DNA from: Pseudomonadota bacterium
GTDB taxonomy: Bacteria; Pseudomonadota; Alphaproteobacteria; Sphingomonadales; Sphingomonadaceae
NCBI GenBank assembly: GCA_023458055.1
Contig: JAEXAW010000094.1
Span: forward strand, 1 to 64,000
Length of the DNA: 64,000 nt
Reading direction: 5' to 3'
Position 1 is the first letter of the stretch. Every line of letters begins with the position of its first letter. Under the pieces are notes generated by a model, which searched no databases, was not told the origin of the DNA, and saw only the letters and a list, made by a program, of their open reading frames with translations. Of this stretch, positions 33,240 to 41,293 are shown piece by piece. Made by a program: the position numbers and the translations under genes.

Positions 33240-34591
33240 CCCGCCTCCAGCAAGGTGCCGTGCCAATCGGGATCACCGAGATGGAAGCCATCACGCACAC
33301 CGAGTTCGGCTTGATGCATGTAGTTGATCGGCAGGAAATTGCGCATCAACACGCCTTCGCCGCGGTTGATTGGCGCCACAAAGCGCTTGATGATGCTCGG
33401 CCAGCCATAGAAACGCTTGCGTGCCGAAAGACAGCCTTGCCGGATATCGTCCGGGTCACAGCCTTCGGGGACGAACGGCAGGTCATTATAGCGATAGCGT
33501 TCATCCAGCCACCAGCTGTCATAGACCAAGCGCCCTTCGGTCTGGAGGCGGCGATAAAGCGGCGTTCCCGGAAACGGGGTCAGATGGTTGAATGCGGCGA
33601 TGTAGAAATTTTCGCGGATAGCAAATTCGGCCGCTTCCAGAAAAGCCTCTTCGCGATAGTCGCCATAGCCGAATACAAAGGTTCCATAGACGCGGATATT
33701 ATGGCGCCGCAAATTGTCGAGCGCAGGGCCGTAGCCCCCTTTCATCCGGTTGAAATTCTTCTTCATCGACCGCAGCACATCTTCATCAAGGCTTTCAAAG
33801 CCGATGAGGACGCCCGCGCAGCCCGCGCGCGCCAACCGCGCCAGCAGTTGCTCGTCATGCGCGGCGTTGATACTCATCTGCGTAATCCAGCGGATGCCAA
33901 GCGGTGTGATCGCATCGGCCAGCTCGGAACTCGCCGCAATATCCGCAGCGAAATTATCATCGACGAAGAAGAACATCTTCGTCCCCGCCTTCAAGGCCTG
34001 TAACTCGGCAACAATATCGCCAATCGGGCGTCTGCGCGCGGTGCGGTCAAAGAAGCTCTGGATGGCGCAAAATTCGCACGGGAATTTGCATCCGCGCCCG
34101 GTTTCGACCAGCCGGATAGGGAGATAGTGTTTGCCCGCAAACAGGCTGCGGTCATAGCGCACCTTGGAAAGGCAGGGCTGGCTTTCGGCCTTGTAGAGCC
34201 GTTGCAGCCGTCCCGCGCGCGCATCCTCGATGACCATGGGCCACATGCCTTCGGCTTCGCCCATCACCACCGCTTCGGCATAGCGGCCCACCTCTTCGGG
34301 CGCGAGCGTCGCGTGGAATCCGCCCATCACCACTGGCACCTTGCGGCGGCGAAATTCGCTCGCGATCTGATAGGCGCGGCGCGCGGTATAGGTCTCAACC
34401 GGAATGGCGACGAGGTCGGCGGGGCGGTCGAAATCAATCGGCTCCATCCGGTCGTCGTAAAAGCTGATCGCGACGTCGGGTGGCGTCAATCCGGCGAGCG
34501 CGGCGATCGGCAGCGATTCCATCTGCCAGGAGCGGATATAATTTTTGCCGGGCTTACGACCAATGGCCGGGTGAACAAGGGTTAAGCGCAT
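33236..34591 (-). CDS. B12-binding radical SAM protein 1
   Basis: The 451-aa protein combines an N-terminal B12-binding-like Rossmann domain (about 1-140; VPVVMGGFHATLAPEE, AVVMGEAEG), a radical SAM core with the [4Fe-4S] motif C168-x3-C172-x2-C175 (ETGRGCKFPCEFCAI), and a C-terminal DUF4070-like segment (HLTPFPGTPLYRRL). This is the architecture of HpnJ/HpnR/Grs/BchE-type enzymes that methylate, cyclise or rearrange lipids and pigments. Its first 10 bases overlap the end of radical SAM gene 2. The substrate is unknown. Confidence 0.87.
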   Translation of the reverse strand: MRLTLVHPAIGRKPGKNYIRSWQMESLPIAALAGLTPPDVAISFYDDRMEPIDFDRPADLVAIPVETYTARRAYQIASEFRRRKVPVVMGGFHATLAPEEVGRYAEAVVMGEAEGMWPMVIEDARAGRLQRLYKAESQPCLSKVRYDRSLFAGKHYLPIRLVETGRGCKFPCEFCAIQSFFDRTARRRPIGDIVAELQALKAGTKMFFFVDDNFAADIAASSELADAITPLGIRWITQMSINAAHDEQLLARLARAGCAGVLIGFESLDEDVLRSMKKNFNRMKGGYGPALDNLRRHNIRVYGTFVFGYGDYREEAFLEAAEFAIRENFYIAAFNHLTPFPGTPLYRRLQTEGRLVYDSWWLDERYRYNDLPFVPEGCDPDDIRQGCLSARKRFYGWPSIIKRFVAPINRGEGVLMRNFLPINYMHQAELGVRDGFHLGDPDWHGTLLEAG

Positions 34592-35925
34592 ACGGGCCGC
34601 GTCTGATCGGCCACCTGCGGCCAGTCACAGGTATAATGGGTGTGGAGGTGATGCGCGTAAAAGCGATAGCCCACATTGGCCGCGAAAGAGAGCGGGATTT
34701 GCGTTCCCGCATGGCGCATCCGCGACAGGATCGGGCCCCAGCGATAGACTTGCTTCCACGCGCGCTCATGGCCCGCCTGCAACTGCGCAACCGTCATATT
34801 CCTGGGCTGGAATACGACATGCTGCCCGTCATATTTTTCCCAATCGCGCGACAATATCCGCCCTTCGCGGTCCAGCCGATTGTGGAGCGGCGTGCCCGGA
34901 AACGGCGTCAATATGGCAAAGCGCGGCAGATCAATGCGCGTATTGATGACAAATTCCGCCGTCGCATCAAAGGTTTCGAGCGTATCGGCATCATTGCCAA
35001 AGACGAAACAGCCCTGAATGCTGATGCCGCGCTTGTGAAGGTCGCGGATAAGTTCGGCATAAAGTTGCGGGTCGATGAACCTTTTATCAATCGTCCCCAG
35101 CCCTTCGCGTGAAATGGATTCAAAACCGATGAGCAATCCGGTGCACCCACTTTGCGCCATCAGGTCCATCAGCGCGGGATCACGCCCGATAAGGCTGGTG
35201 GAAAGCCCGAACCAGCGCACCTTCAATGGGATGAGCGCCGCGAATAATTCGCGCGCATAGGCCATGTCGGAGACAAGATTAAGGTCGATGAACAGGATCT
35301 TCTTCGCGCCCACCCGGCGAATATCTTCGATCACATGCGCGATAGGTTTCTGGAACTGCTTGCGTCCCCAAGCGGTTGGCGACACGCAAAATTCGCAATT
35401 ATGCGCGCAGGCCCGCGTTGCTTCGAACACCGCCTGGGTCAGATAATCCCGCCCGTCGAGCAAGTCGCGGCGCGCGAAGGGCAAATTGTCCAGCGCAAAG
35501 TCCAGCCCCTGCTCATAGCGCGGCTTCATCTGGCCAGCGGCAAAGTCGCGCAGCAATTGCGGCCAGCTTTCTTCGGCATAGCCAACACAGATGGCGTCGG
35601 CATGCTCCTGCGCCTCGTTCGGCATCAAGGTAACGTGCGGCCCGCCGAGTACCACCGTCTTGCCCCGCTTGCGAAACTCGCGCGCCAGTTCGTAGGCGCG
35701 CACCGAGCTTCCGGTAATCACCGTCATCCCGATCATGTCGGCATCAAGGTCGAGCGGCACATCGGCCGTCCCTTCATCATAAAGCGCAAATTCGGGGTTG
35801 AGCTCTGCCGGAACGAGCGCGGCCAAGGTGGTAAGCGTCAGCGGTTGATAGCGCAGGGACTTTTTGAATATCCCGCCGCGATTGCGGTATAGCGGGCCTT
35901 TGGGCGACACCAACGCGATCTTCAC
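34582..35925 (-). CDS. B12-binding radical SAM protein 2
   Basis: Same architecture as its neighbour (447 aa): B12-binding-like domain (about 1-140; TVVLGGPHVTLMPNEAQEH), cluster motif C173-x3-C177-x2-C180 (ATRACAHNCEFCVSP), then FAILTPFPGTPLHNRL in the C-terminal part. The two proteins share motifs but are clearly divergent, so they probably act at successive steps or on different carbons. I start at GTG 35925, which overlaps the GH3 stop (GTGA) and has AAGGAGA upstream; a GTG two codons earlier is possible. Confidence 0.87.
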   Translation of the reverse strand: MKIALVSPKGPLYRNRGGIFKKSLRYQPLTLTTLAALVPAELNPEFALYDEGTADVPLDLDADMIGMTVITGSSVRAYELAREFRKRGKTVVLGGPHVTLMPNEAQEHADAICVGYAEESWPQLLRDFAAGQMKPRYEQGLDFALDNLPFARRDLLDGRDYLTQAVFEATRACAHNCEFCVSPTAWGRKQFQKPIAHVIEDIRRVGAKKILFIDLNLVSDMAYARELFAALIPLKVRWFGLSTSLIGRDPALMDLMAQSGCTGLLIGFESISREGLGTIDKRFIDPQLYAELIRDLHKRGISIQGCFVFGNDADTLETFDATAEFVINTRIDLPRFAILTPFPGTPLHNRLDREGRILSRDWEKYDGQHVVFQPRNMTVAQLQAGHERAWKQVYRWGPILSRMRHAGTQIPLSFAANVGYRFYAHHLHTHYTCDWPQVADQTRPVCA

Positions 35926-37436
35926 GCACACTCTCCTTCGACATTTATCAACAGCCCCACCGCCTTGGTATCGCCCAGACGGGCACCGGATGCGAGGCCT
36001 TTCTTGATGATCAAACCGACAAGATCGGTGCGAACCCCTACATCAATCGCGCCCAATTGCCCAATTTTGCGGGCATAGGCGTAATGCGGGTTGGCACATA
36101 ATGCGGCCTCCACCTGCCCGGCGAGCTGGTCAAGCGGCGGGAGCGTATCACCTTGCGCTTCGACCCATAAAGCATAATGCGGGTATGGATTGAGGCGCGG
36201 CACCAATGCTGCCGGGCGCGATAAGGGGGCGAGTGCGCCGGCGACGAACGCATCGTCCAGTTTTTCGCCGACCATGTCGCTATGGACCCCGGCGCGCCCT
36301 TCAAAAATGAGGCGCGGGCATCCCTGCGCGATGCTGACACAGCGCACCACATCGCCCATCGCATATCTGTAAAGGCCGCCATAGGTGGTGATCACAACCT
36401 CATAGGCCTCGCCTTCGCTGAGCGTATCGCACAGGCGGGGGATGCCGTCTTGGCCGACATATTCGGTGACACAACTGAGCAGCGCAGGCACCGCGCCCGG
36501 TGCTGCGCCCAGGCGCGTGGTGATCGCCGCTTCGGTCGCTAGCAAGCCTTTGGCATCGATATAGGCATGCGGCACCATCTGGTGCAGCGCCGGGATAAAT
36601 TGCGCCGACACGCCATCGGTCCAGCAGGAAATGGTATCGAGCATCGGCCACAGCCGCGACAGGTTGAGGTCTCCGCCCGCCAATGCGGCATCGAGCCTCC
36701 CCCGCGCCTCTGCGTCGACCCGCGCAGCAATCGCGTCCGCCATCGCGCCGATATGCGGCAACAGGCTGGTCAGGAATGTCGGACTCCACACCGAAATCAA
36801 ACTGAGGCGCGGATTGGCAACCAGTTGCACCAGCGTTTCCAGCCGCCATTGATCGACCTCCGCAATCCCGCCCAAAGTCGGGGAGATCGCCAGCAACTCC
36901 ATGAACGCCGGCACCAGATCCTCGCCCAGATAGGCTGCGTCCGATAAGAGGCCAATCGGGAGGCCAGACGCTGTCATTTTTGCCGCGCGGGTTGCGGGGC
37001 TGATCGAGGCATAGACCTCTCCCGCCATCACAGCGGGTCTGCGCCGGGCAAGGTCCGCGAGCCAAGGCAGCACCGCGTCGCGAAAACCCGACAGGCTGCG
37101 TGCCGTATAAGGGATGAGCTTCGCGCCTTGCGACGTGCCCCCCGTTTCTTCAAACGCGATTACGGGGTCGGTTGTCAGAACGCCCCTTTCCCCATTCGCC
37201 ATGCGCGCAATATCGGCGGCATGGTCGGCATAGGTGCGGATCGGGATGCGCGCCGCATAAGCTTCATAGGATGAAATACCCGCAAAACCCTGAGCGCGGC
37301 CAAATTCTGATGCGGCATTGGCCTTCACTATGTCCTGCAACAACGCCCGCTGCGCTGCGCCGGGATCAGCCATAGCAGCGGCGAACCGTTCACCGACTGG
37401 CCGCGCCGCCGTCAATATGGCATCCCAAGGCTTCAT
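35922..37436 (-). CDS. GH3 family acyl-acid amido synthetase-like protein
   Basis: A 504-aa ANL-superfamily adenylating enzyme of the GH3 type: the ATP-binding loop AFEETGGTSQGAKLIPYT, the motif TTYGGLYRYAMGDVVRC and the C-terminal FEGRAGVHSDMVGEKLDDAFV. Plant GH3s join acids such as jasmonate or auxin to amino acids through an acyl-adenylate. Bacterial homologues are mostly uncharacterised and some act in amide or ester formation. Here it is the most likely step to activate a free acid for transfer to an amine. It is coupled by 4-base overlaps to both neighbours. Confidence 0.85.
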   Translation of the reverse strand: MKPWDAILTAARPVGERFAAAMADPGAAQRALLQDIVKANAASEFGRAQGFAGISSYEAYAARIPIRTYADHAADIARMANGERGVLTTDPVIAFEETGGTSQGAKLIPYTARSLSGFRDAVLPWLADLARRRPAVMAGEVYASISPATRAAKMTASGLPIGLLSDAAYLGEDLVPAFMELLAISPTLGGIAEVDQWRLETLVQLVANPRLSLISVWSPTFLTSLLPHIGAMADAIAARVDAEARGRLDAALAGGDLNLSRLWPMLDTISCWTDGVSAQFIPALHQMVPHAYIDAKGLLATEAAITTRLGAAPGAVPALLSCVTEYVGQDGIPRLCDTLSEGEAYEVVITTYGGLYRYAMGDVVRCVSIAQGCPRLIFEGRAGVHSDMVGEKLDDAFVAGALAPLSRPAALVPRLNPYPHYALWVEAQGDTLPPLDQLAGQVEAALCANPHYAYARKIGQLGAIDVGVRTDLVGLIIKKGLASGARLGDTKAVGLLINVEGECA

Positions 37437-38149
37437 TGCGAAAGCGCGGCCTCAAATACGCGTCTGGTAAGCGGGCGCATATTTTCGGGCGTCAGCGGGC
37501 ATAGGCACACCAGTTCATCGCCCTGCCGATAGCCGGGATTGGCTTCAAGAAAAAAGGCGACGTCCGCCCGCGCGGCCTCGCGCGCGGATGGCTCAGCCCA
37601 ACGCGCCGACAGCCGATCCAGCTTGCCATCAAAACTCACGATCCCGGTCTCAGGGTCAAACGCATCGCCAAATCGCGCGGTCGCCAAGGCATCGCGCAAT
37701 TGCAACAGGTCGGGATCATTGGCCGAGGCCTCCCAATGGGGCACAAAGCCTTTCCCGAAACTGGGCATGAACCGATAGGTTCGGTGCCCTTTGACGATGA
37801 GGAGCCAATAGACCGGTAGCCCCGCAAACCGGCGAGACAGCGTCGCCACCGCACGCAGCCAGGCATAGGCCAAGTCCATCTGCCCCCAATAGGCCCGGTC
37901 CACCACCGTATCTCCGGAAAACACCACCACGCCTGTGCGGCCAAGATGATCGAAGGGACGGCTTTCAAGCGTGGTGAAACCGACAATCCGGCCGTCATGC
38001 TTTAACAGGATGATCGCGTCTTTGCAGCGAAGGTCATCGGCAAACCGGCCTTTATCCGTCCGGTCATAATAGACAGAATAGAGCGCAAACATCTCCGAAA
38101 TGAAAGCATCGCTTACATCATGCGCGCCCAAAACCTGCGTCGTCAGCAT
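37433..38149 (-). CDS. GNAT-like protein, first gene of the GH3/radical SAM run
   Basis: The 238-aa product has the GNAT strand order: an N-terminal EMFALYSVYYDRTDKGRF, then AIILLKHDGRIVGFTTLES and FSGDTVVDRAYWGQMDLAYAWLR, where WGQMDLA could be a CoA-binding loop. The C-terminal half (about 140-238) matches nothing I know. It overlaps GH3 by 4 bases (ATGA). It is the first gene of the run, so the operon promoter should be in 38150-38300. A role in acyl or amide transfer is inferred. Confidence 0.65.
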   Translation of the reverse strand: MLTTQVLGAHDVSDAFISEMFALYSVYYDRTDKGRFADDLRCKDAIILLKHDGRIVGFTTLESRPFDHLGRTGVVVFSGDTVVDRAYWGQMDLAYAWLRAVATLSRRFAGLPVYWLLIVKGHRTYRFMPSFGKGFVPHWEASANDPDLLQLRDALATARFGDAFDPETGIVSFDGKLDRLSARWAEPSAREAARADVAFFLEANPGYRQGDELVCLCPLTPENMRPLTRRVFEAALSQ

Positions 38150-38700
38150 GGACGCACCATGGCCGCTTTTGAGGCGATAGGGAAGCGTTGGTTATGCGGC
38201 GATGATCCGTCGGTCGGGCGGTCGGTGATCCGGCATTTTACCGAAAATTCAGTGTCCCAAGAATCCACGCCGCCCCTCTATGATGGGGAGGCGGTGCGTC
38301 AATACACCGATGGCCAAGTATTTGTTGATCAATCCCTGCCTTCCCCCTTGCGTCCCGCGGCTGCCCCTCTTTGGGACTGCAACACAAGATATGGTAGTGC
38401 GCGGAAATAAGAAATTATACCCCGCAGATATCCGCCAAAAATGCCTTCTTAAGTTCCGTAAGTTCCTAGATTTTGATCAATTGCGCACCCCCCATATGTT
38501 GATTAGGTCCGGTTCGGGACGAGGATAAGGGACGGGGGAGTCGTGAACGCTATGTCAGACGATAAGAAAGAGCCAAGCCGCCAAGCCCAACCATGCGGGC
38601 GAGACTCAGCGTTGAGGCAAGATTGGCATGCGCAAAATTTGTAGGACAGCACTATTTTGCACGGGCGCGGTGGGTCGGGAAGGGTGCGCCGGGACGAAGG

Positions 38701-38995
38701 TTCACGCGGGGGCGCGGAGGCGCGGAAGCTTGTGCCTTCAACACGGACGACGAATGATTGACAGGGTTACATCACCCAATCCGTCATCCCCGCGAAAGCG
38801 GGGATCCATCACCGGACGCTGAAACCTCCGCCGCATCAGATGGATTCCCGCCTGCGCGGGAATGACGAGGGGGAGTGTGGGCCGACCGCAAAGATATTTC
38901 GCGCAGAGCCCGCAGAGAAAGCAGAGGCGCAGAGGGGGGTGCGATGAAATCGCAGCTTAACCTATAATCTCCGCGCCTTCGCGCCTCCGCGTGAA
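38701..38995. repeat. 26-bp inverted repeat flanking ~240 bp
   Basis: The left arm at 38701-38726 (TTCACGCGGGGGCGCGGAGG...) and right arm at 38970-38995 (...GCGCCTCCGCGTGAA) match at about 24 of 26 positions when inverted. The inner sequence contains a second palindrome and Ala/Gly-codon-like GCAGAG tracts. This may be one compound element or two nested repeats. Confidence 0.7.
38782..38867. repeat. 86-bp palindromic repeat (CGTCATCCCCGCG type)
   Basis: Left CGTCATCCCCGCGAAAGCGG and right CCCGCCTGCGCGGGAATGACG are inverted relatives: each arm forms its own hairpin and the ends pair with each other (CGTCAT/ATGACG). This is a familiar class of intergenic repeat in proteobacteria and lies inside the larger inverted repeat. 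Confidence 0.75.
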
Positions 38996-39008
38996 ATAAT
39001 TTAATATT

Positions 39009-39039
39009 GTGTCCCCGGAATTACCGTGTCCCCGGAATT
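39009..39039. repeat. Two direct copies of GTGTCCCCGGAATT
   Basis: Exact 14-base copies at 39009-39022 and 39026-39039, 17 bases apart. Words of this type are often found near RAYT-transposase genes and their remnants; no transposase gene is present here. Confidence 0.55.
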
Positions 39040-39085
39040 GCCACGCCAAAAGCCTGTCCCATCTGTGCTTAGTAGAGCGGCGCGA

Positions 39086-40012
39086 TCATCGCGGCTGATC
39101 AATAAGAATCAACCTAACCCCTAGTGGCATTCCATATCGCCCACTTAGGATTGGCACGTGCCCTGTTACTGAAATATCTCGATGAATTTTCTTTGAAAAC
39201 GAAATTTCGTCACCTTTTATCAATACAATCTCTTTGTCTTTCATCCATCGAGCTACCGGGTCATTTGGGTTGTGACTATATAATTCAGCCCCAGACATAG
39301 TGCTTGACGTCACCTCGGATAAGTTCCCCATAATGTCGTACAATCCCCATTTGTTCGGAGGAAAGCTAGCAACTTTAACGCCGCGGATATATTGCCGATA
39401 TTTCAGTTTGTTTCCGATGGTTTGTGAAGGCTGTAATATATCTTTTTGTACATGCTGAATTTCCAGCGCTTCTTGCGACGAGTCGTAATCATTCCCCCAA
39501 GGATAGTGTGAAGATCCGCCGCTACGCGCGAACCATTCCCACTCTTGGACCGTAGGTAGACTTACCGTGTAGCCCGACCTTTTTTGCAGCCATTCCATGT
39601 AACATTTGATTTCGTTTGGCCCTAATTCACTGATGGGCCAATCAACTCGATAATCGTCTAAATTTGGCAAGAGATCATTTTCGCCCCCAGGCCGCCAGCC
39701 GCTATTAGGGTTCGGAATTTCGCATGCACCAGCGTCATATGCTGCCAAATACTGATTCCATGTAAGTTCGGTTGCCGCGACAAAGCGAATTGGACGCAAC
39801 GCGCTAGGCGGGTTGGGCACTCTTACAAACGCTGGACAATCCTTACATAAAGAAAATTCATCGCCGATGGGCACGTTTGGTCCGACAGAATAGGTTTCGC
39901 TCTCTGCCCTGCAGGAAGCTAATCCCATTGAAACAGCAACTGCAACCGACGCGGCAATTAGAGTTCGTGCAAAATTTGTTGAAATAATCATTGCAGAGTC
40001 ATCTGTAGTCAT
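39086..40012 (-). CDS. Formylglycine-generating-enzyme-like (SUMF1) lipoprotein
   Basis: The 308-aa product has a lipoprotein-type signal (AVSMGLASC) and an FGE/sulfatase-modifying-factor domain: VAATELTWNQYLAAYDAG, LPTVQEWEWFARSGGSSHYPWGND, NKWGLYDIMGNLSEVTSS. In this family some members make formylglycine while others are sugar-nucleotide or lectin-like proteins; key copper-binding Cys residues of true FGE are not obvious. The codon use is A/T-rich against the neighbourhood, suggesting recent transfer. I chose 40012 because GGGGAGTG lies upstream. The hydrolase stop is one base before it. Confidence 0.72.
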   Translation of the reverse strand: MTTDDSAMIISTNFARTLIAASVAVAVSMGLASCRAESETYSVGPNVPIGDEFSLCKDCPAFVRVPNPPSALRPIRFVAATELTWNQYLAAYDAGACEIPNPNSGWRPGGENDLLPNLDDYRVDWPISELGPNEIKCYMEWLQKRSGYTVSLPTVQEWEWFARSGGSSHYPWGNDYDSSQEALEIQHVQKDILQPSQTIGNKLKYRQYIRGVKVASFPPNKWGLYDIMGNLSEVTSSTMSGAELYSHNPNDPVARWMKDKEIVLIKGDEISFSKKIHRDISVTGHVPILSGRYGMPLGVRLILIDQPR

Positions 40013-40013
40013 T

Positions 40014-41039
40014 TCACTCCCCATCATGCCGCGCCAAAAATCCCTTCAGCAGCGCCAGTGTCTCCGCCGGGCGGTCGCTCATGAGGCCGTGGGCGGCGCC
40101 GGGGATTACGGCGAATTCGGCGCCCGGGACCCGCAGCGCGAAGGCTCCCACCGTTTCGGGGCGGGCTTCGTCATATTGGCCGGTCATGAACAAGGTGCGC
40201 GGGCCGTTGAGTTTGGCGAGGAGCGGCTCGCCGTCATAGTTGATCAGCGTGCCCGAGGCGCGGAATTCGCTGGTGCCCCACATCGCTTTGTAGAGCGCGC
40301 CGTTGCCGCCGCTATTACTCCCTGCGCCGCCGCGCTCGGCCCGCCGCGCGAGCTGGCGGGGAGTGGGGCTCCCGCGCCGGACATAGGCTTTATAATAAGC
40401 GGCGGTCGCGGTGTCGCAGACCTTGGCCTCGGGCGGGGTTTTGCTCTCGCAGGCGGTGAGGGTGGTCTGCACATCTTGCGGGAGTCGTGCGCGCAACACG
40501 GTTGCGTCGGCCATCCAGCTTTTGGTTGAAATAAGTGGGCTCATCATCGTGACGCTGGCGGTCGAGGGATAGCGCCGCGCCCCATATTCGAGCGCAATCG
40601 TGCCGCCCCAGCTCCCGCCCGCCACATGCCAGCGCGTGATGCCGAGATGTTTGCGGATCGCCTCCAGTTCATCGACGAAACGGTCGACCCGCCAATTGGC
40701 CGGGTTCATCGGCCGGTCGGAATAGCCCGTGTCGAGCTGGTCATAGAGAATGACCGCGCGATCATATTGGAGCGCGAGAGCTTCGAGATAGCTGTCAAAC
40801 GTACCCCCGGGACCACCATGGATGAAGATCACCGGCGGCAGCGGGCCTTTTAGGCTGCCGTTCACGCGCACATAAATGCTCCCGCCCTCGACCGGCACGC
40901 GGTAGGTTGAATGGGGCTCGGAATAAGCGGGCGCGGGATAAGTAGGGGTGCGCGGGGGCGGATCGTGCGGATCGACTTTGCCCTGCACCGGAGTCGCAAA
41001 GGTGATCGCCATTGCCAGGCACAATAATGATTTTCTCAT
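40014..41039 (-). CDS. Proline iminopeptidase-like alpha/beta hydrolase, secreted
   Basis: The 341-aa product has a signal peptide (SLLCLAMAITFATPVQG) and a peptidase family S33 fold: VIFIHGGPGGTFDSY (HGGPGG oxyanion motif), DQLDTGYSDRP, and the nucleophile in VAGGSWGGTIALEYG, then TGQYDEARPET and AHGLMSD for Asp and His. Prolyl aminopeptidases and related epoxide or ester hydrolases share these motifs. AGAAGGGCTT precedes the ATG, which overlaps the next gene by 4 bases. Confidence 0.85.
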   Translation of the reverse strand: MRKSLLCLAMAITFATPVQGKVDPHDPPPRTPTYPAPAYSEPHSTYRVPVEGGSIYVRVNGSLKGPLPPVIFIHGGPGGTFDSYLEALALQYDRAVILYDQLDTGYSDRPMNPANWRVDRFVDELEAIRKHLGITRWHVAGGSWGGTIALEYGARRYPSTASVTMMSPLISTKSWMADATVLRARLPQDVQTTLTACESKTPPEAKVCDTATAAYYKAYVRRGSPTPRQLARRAERGGAGSNSGGNGALYKAMWGTSEFRASGTLINYDGEPLLAKLNGPRTLFMTGQYDEARPETVGAFALRVPGAEFAVIPGAAHGLMSDRPAETLALLKGFLARHDGE

Positions 41040-41293
41040 AAGCCCTTCTTCTCCCGCTTGACCAGCGCGGCGATCAGTCCCGCTAGCGCGATCAGCCCCC
41101 AGCACACTTCAAGCACAAAGGCGGCGAGGTTGAAATTGACCCACAGGCTGGAGAGCAGCAATACCGCGCCGACGAGGTTGAGCGCGTTGAACAACAGCTT
41201 GTTCATTTGGCCCGCCATATTGGCATAGGCGAACGCGGCGATGAAAATCGCGCTGCCGATCAGGCCGATAATGTCCGCCATTTGTGACGTCAT
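41036..41293 (-). CDS. Small membrane protein, CBU_0592-like
   Basis: An 85-aa protein with three hydrophobic segments (ADIIGLIGSAIFIAAFAYAN, LNLVGAVLLLSSLWVNF, CWGLIALAGLIAALV) and a basic end, typical of the CBU_0592/YgiZ-like small membrane family of unknown function. It overlaps aroA and the hydrolase by 4 bases each, so all three are translationally coupled. Confidence 0.75.
   Translation of the reverse strand: MTSQMADIIGLIGSAIFIAAFAYANMAGQMNKLLFNALNLVGAVLLLSSLWVNFNLAAFVLEVCWGLIALAGLIAALVKREKKGL

Larger units (their letters stand above)
38150..39085. other. Repeat-rich intergenic region
   Basis: About 936 bases with no gene I can support; the short open frames in it lack ribosome-binding sites and recognisable products. 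The first 150 bases should contain the promoter of the reverse-strand biosynthetic run. From 38699 to 39040 the region is a stack of repeats (described separately). It separates the biosynthetic cluster from an A/T-richer lipoprotein gene. Confidence 0.7.

Noticed and set aside
32190..33314. 374-codon forward frame opposite the second GNAT-like gene
   Set aside because: The reverse-strand gene has coupled overlaps with its neighbours and a plausible fold; the forward frame has neither.
38120..38410. 96-codon forward frame in the repeat-rich gap
   Set aside because: It starts inside the first gene of the reverse-strand operon, has no ribosome site, and its product is not recognisable.
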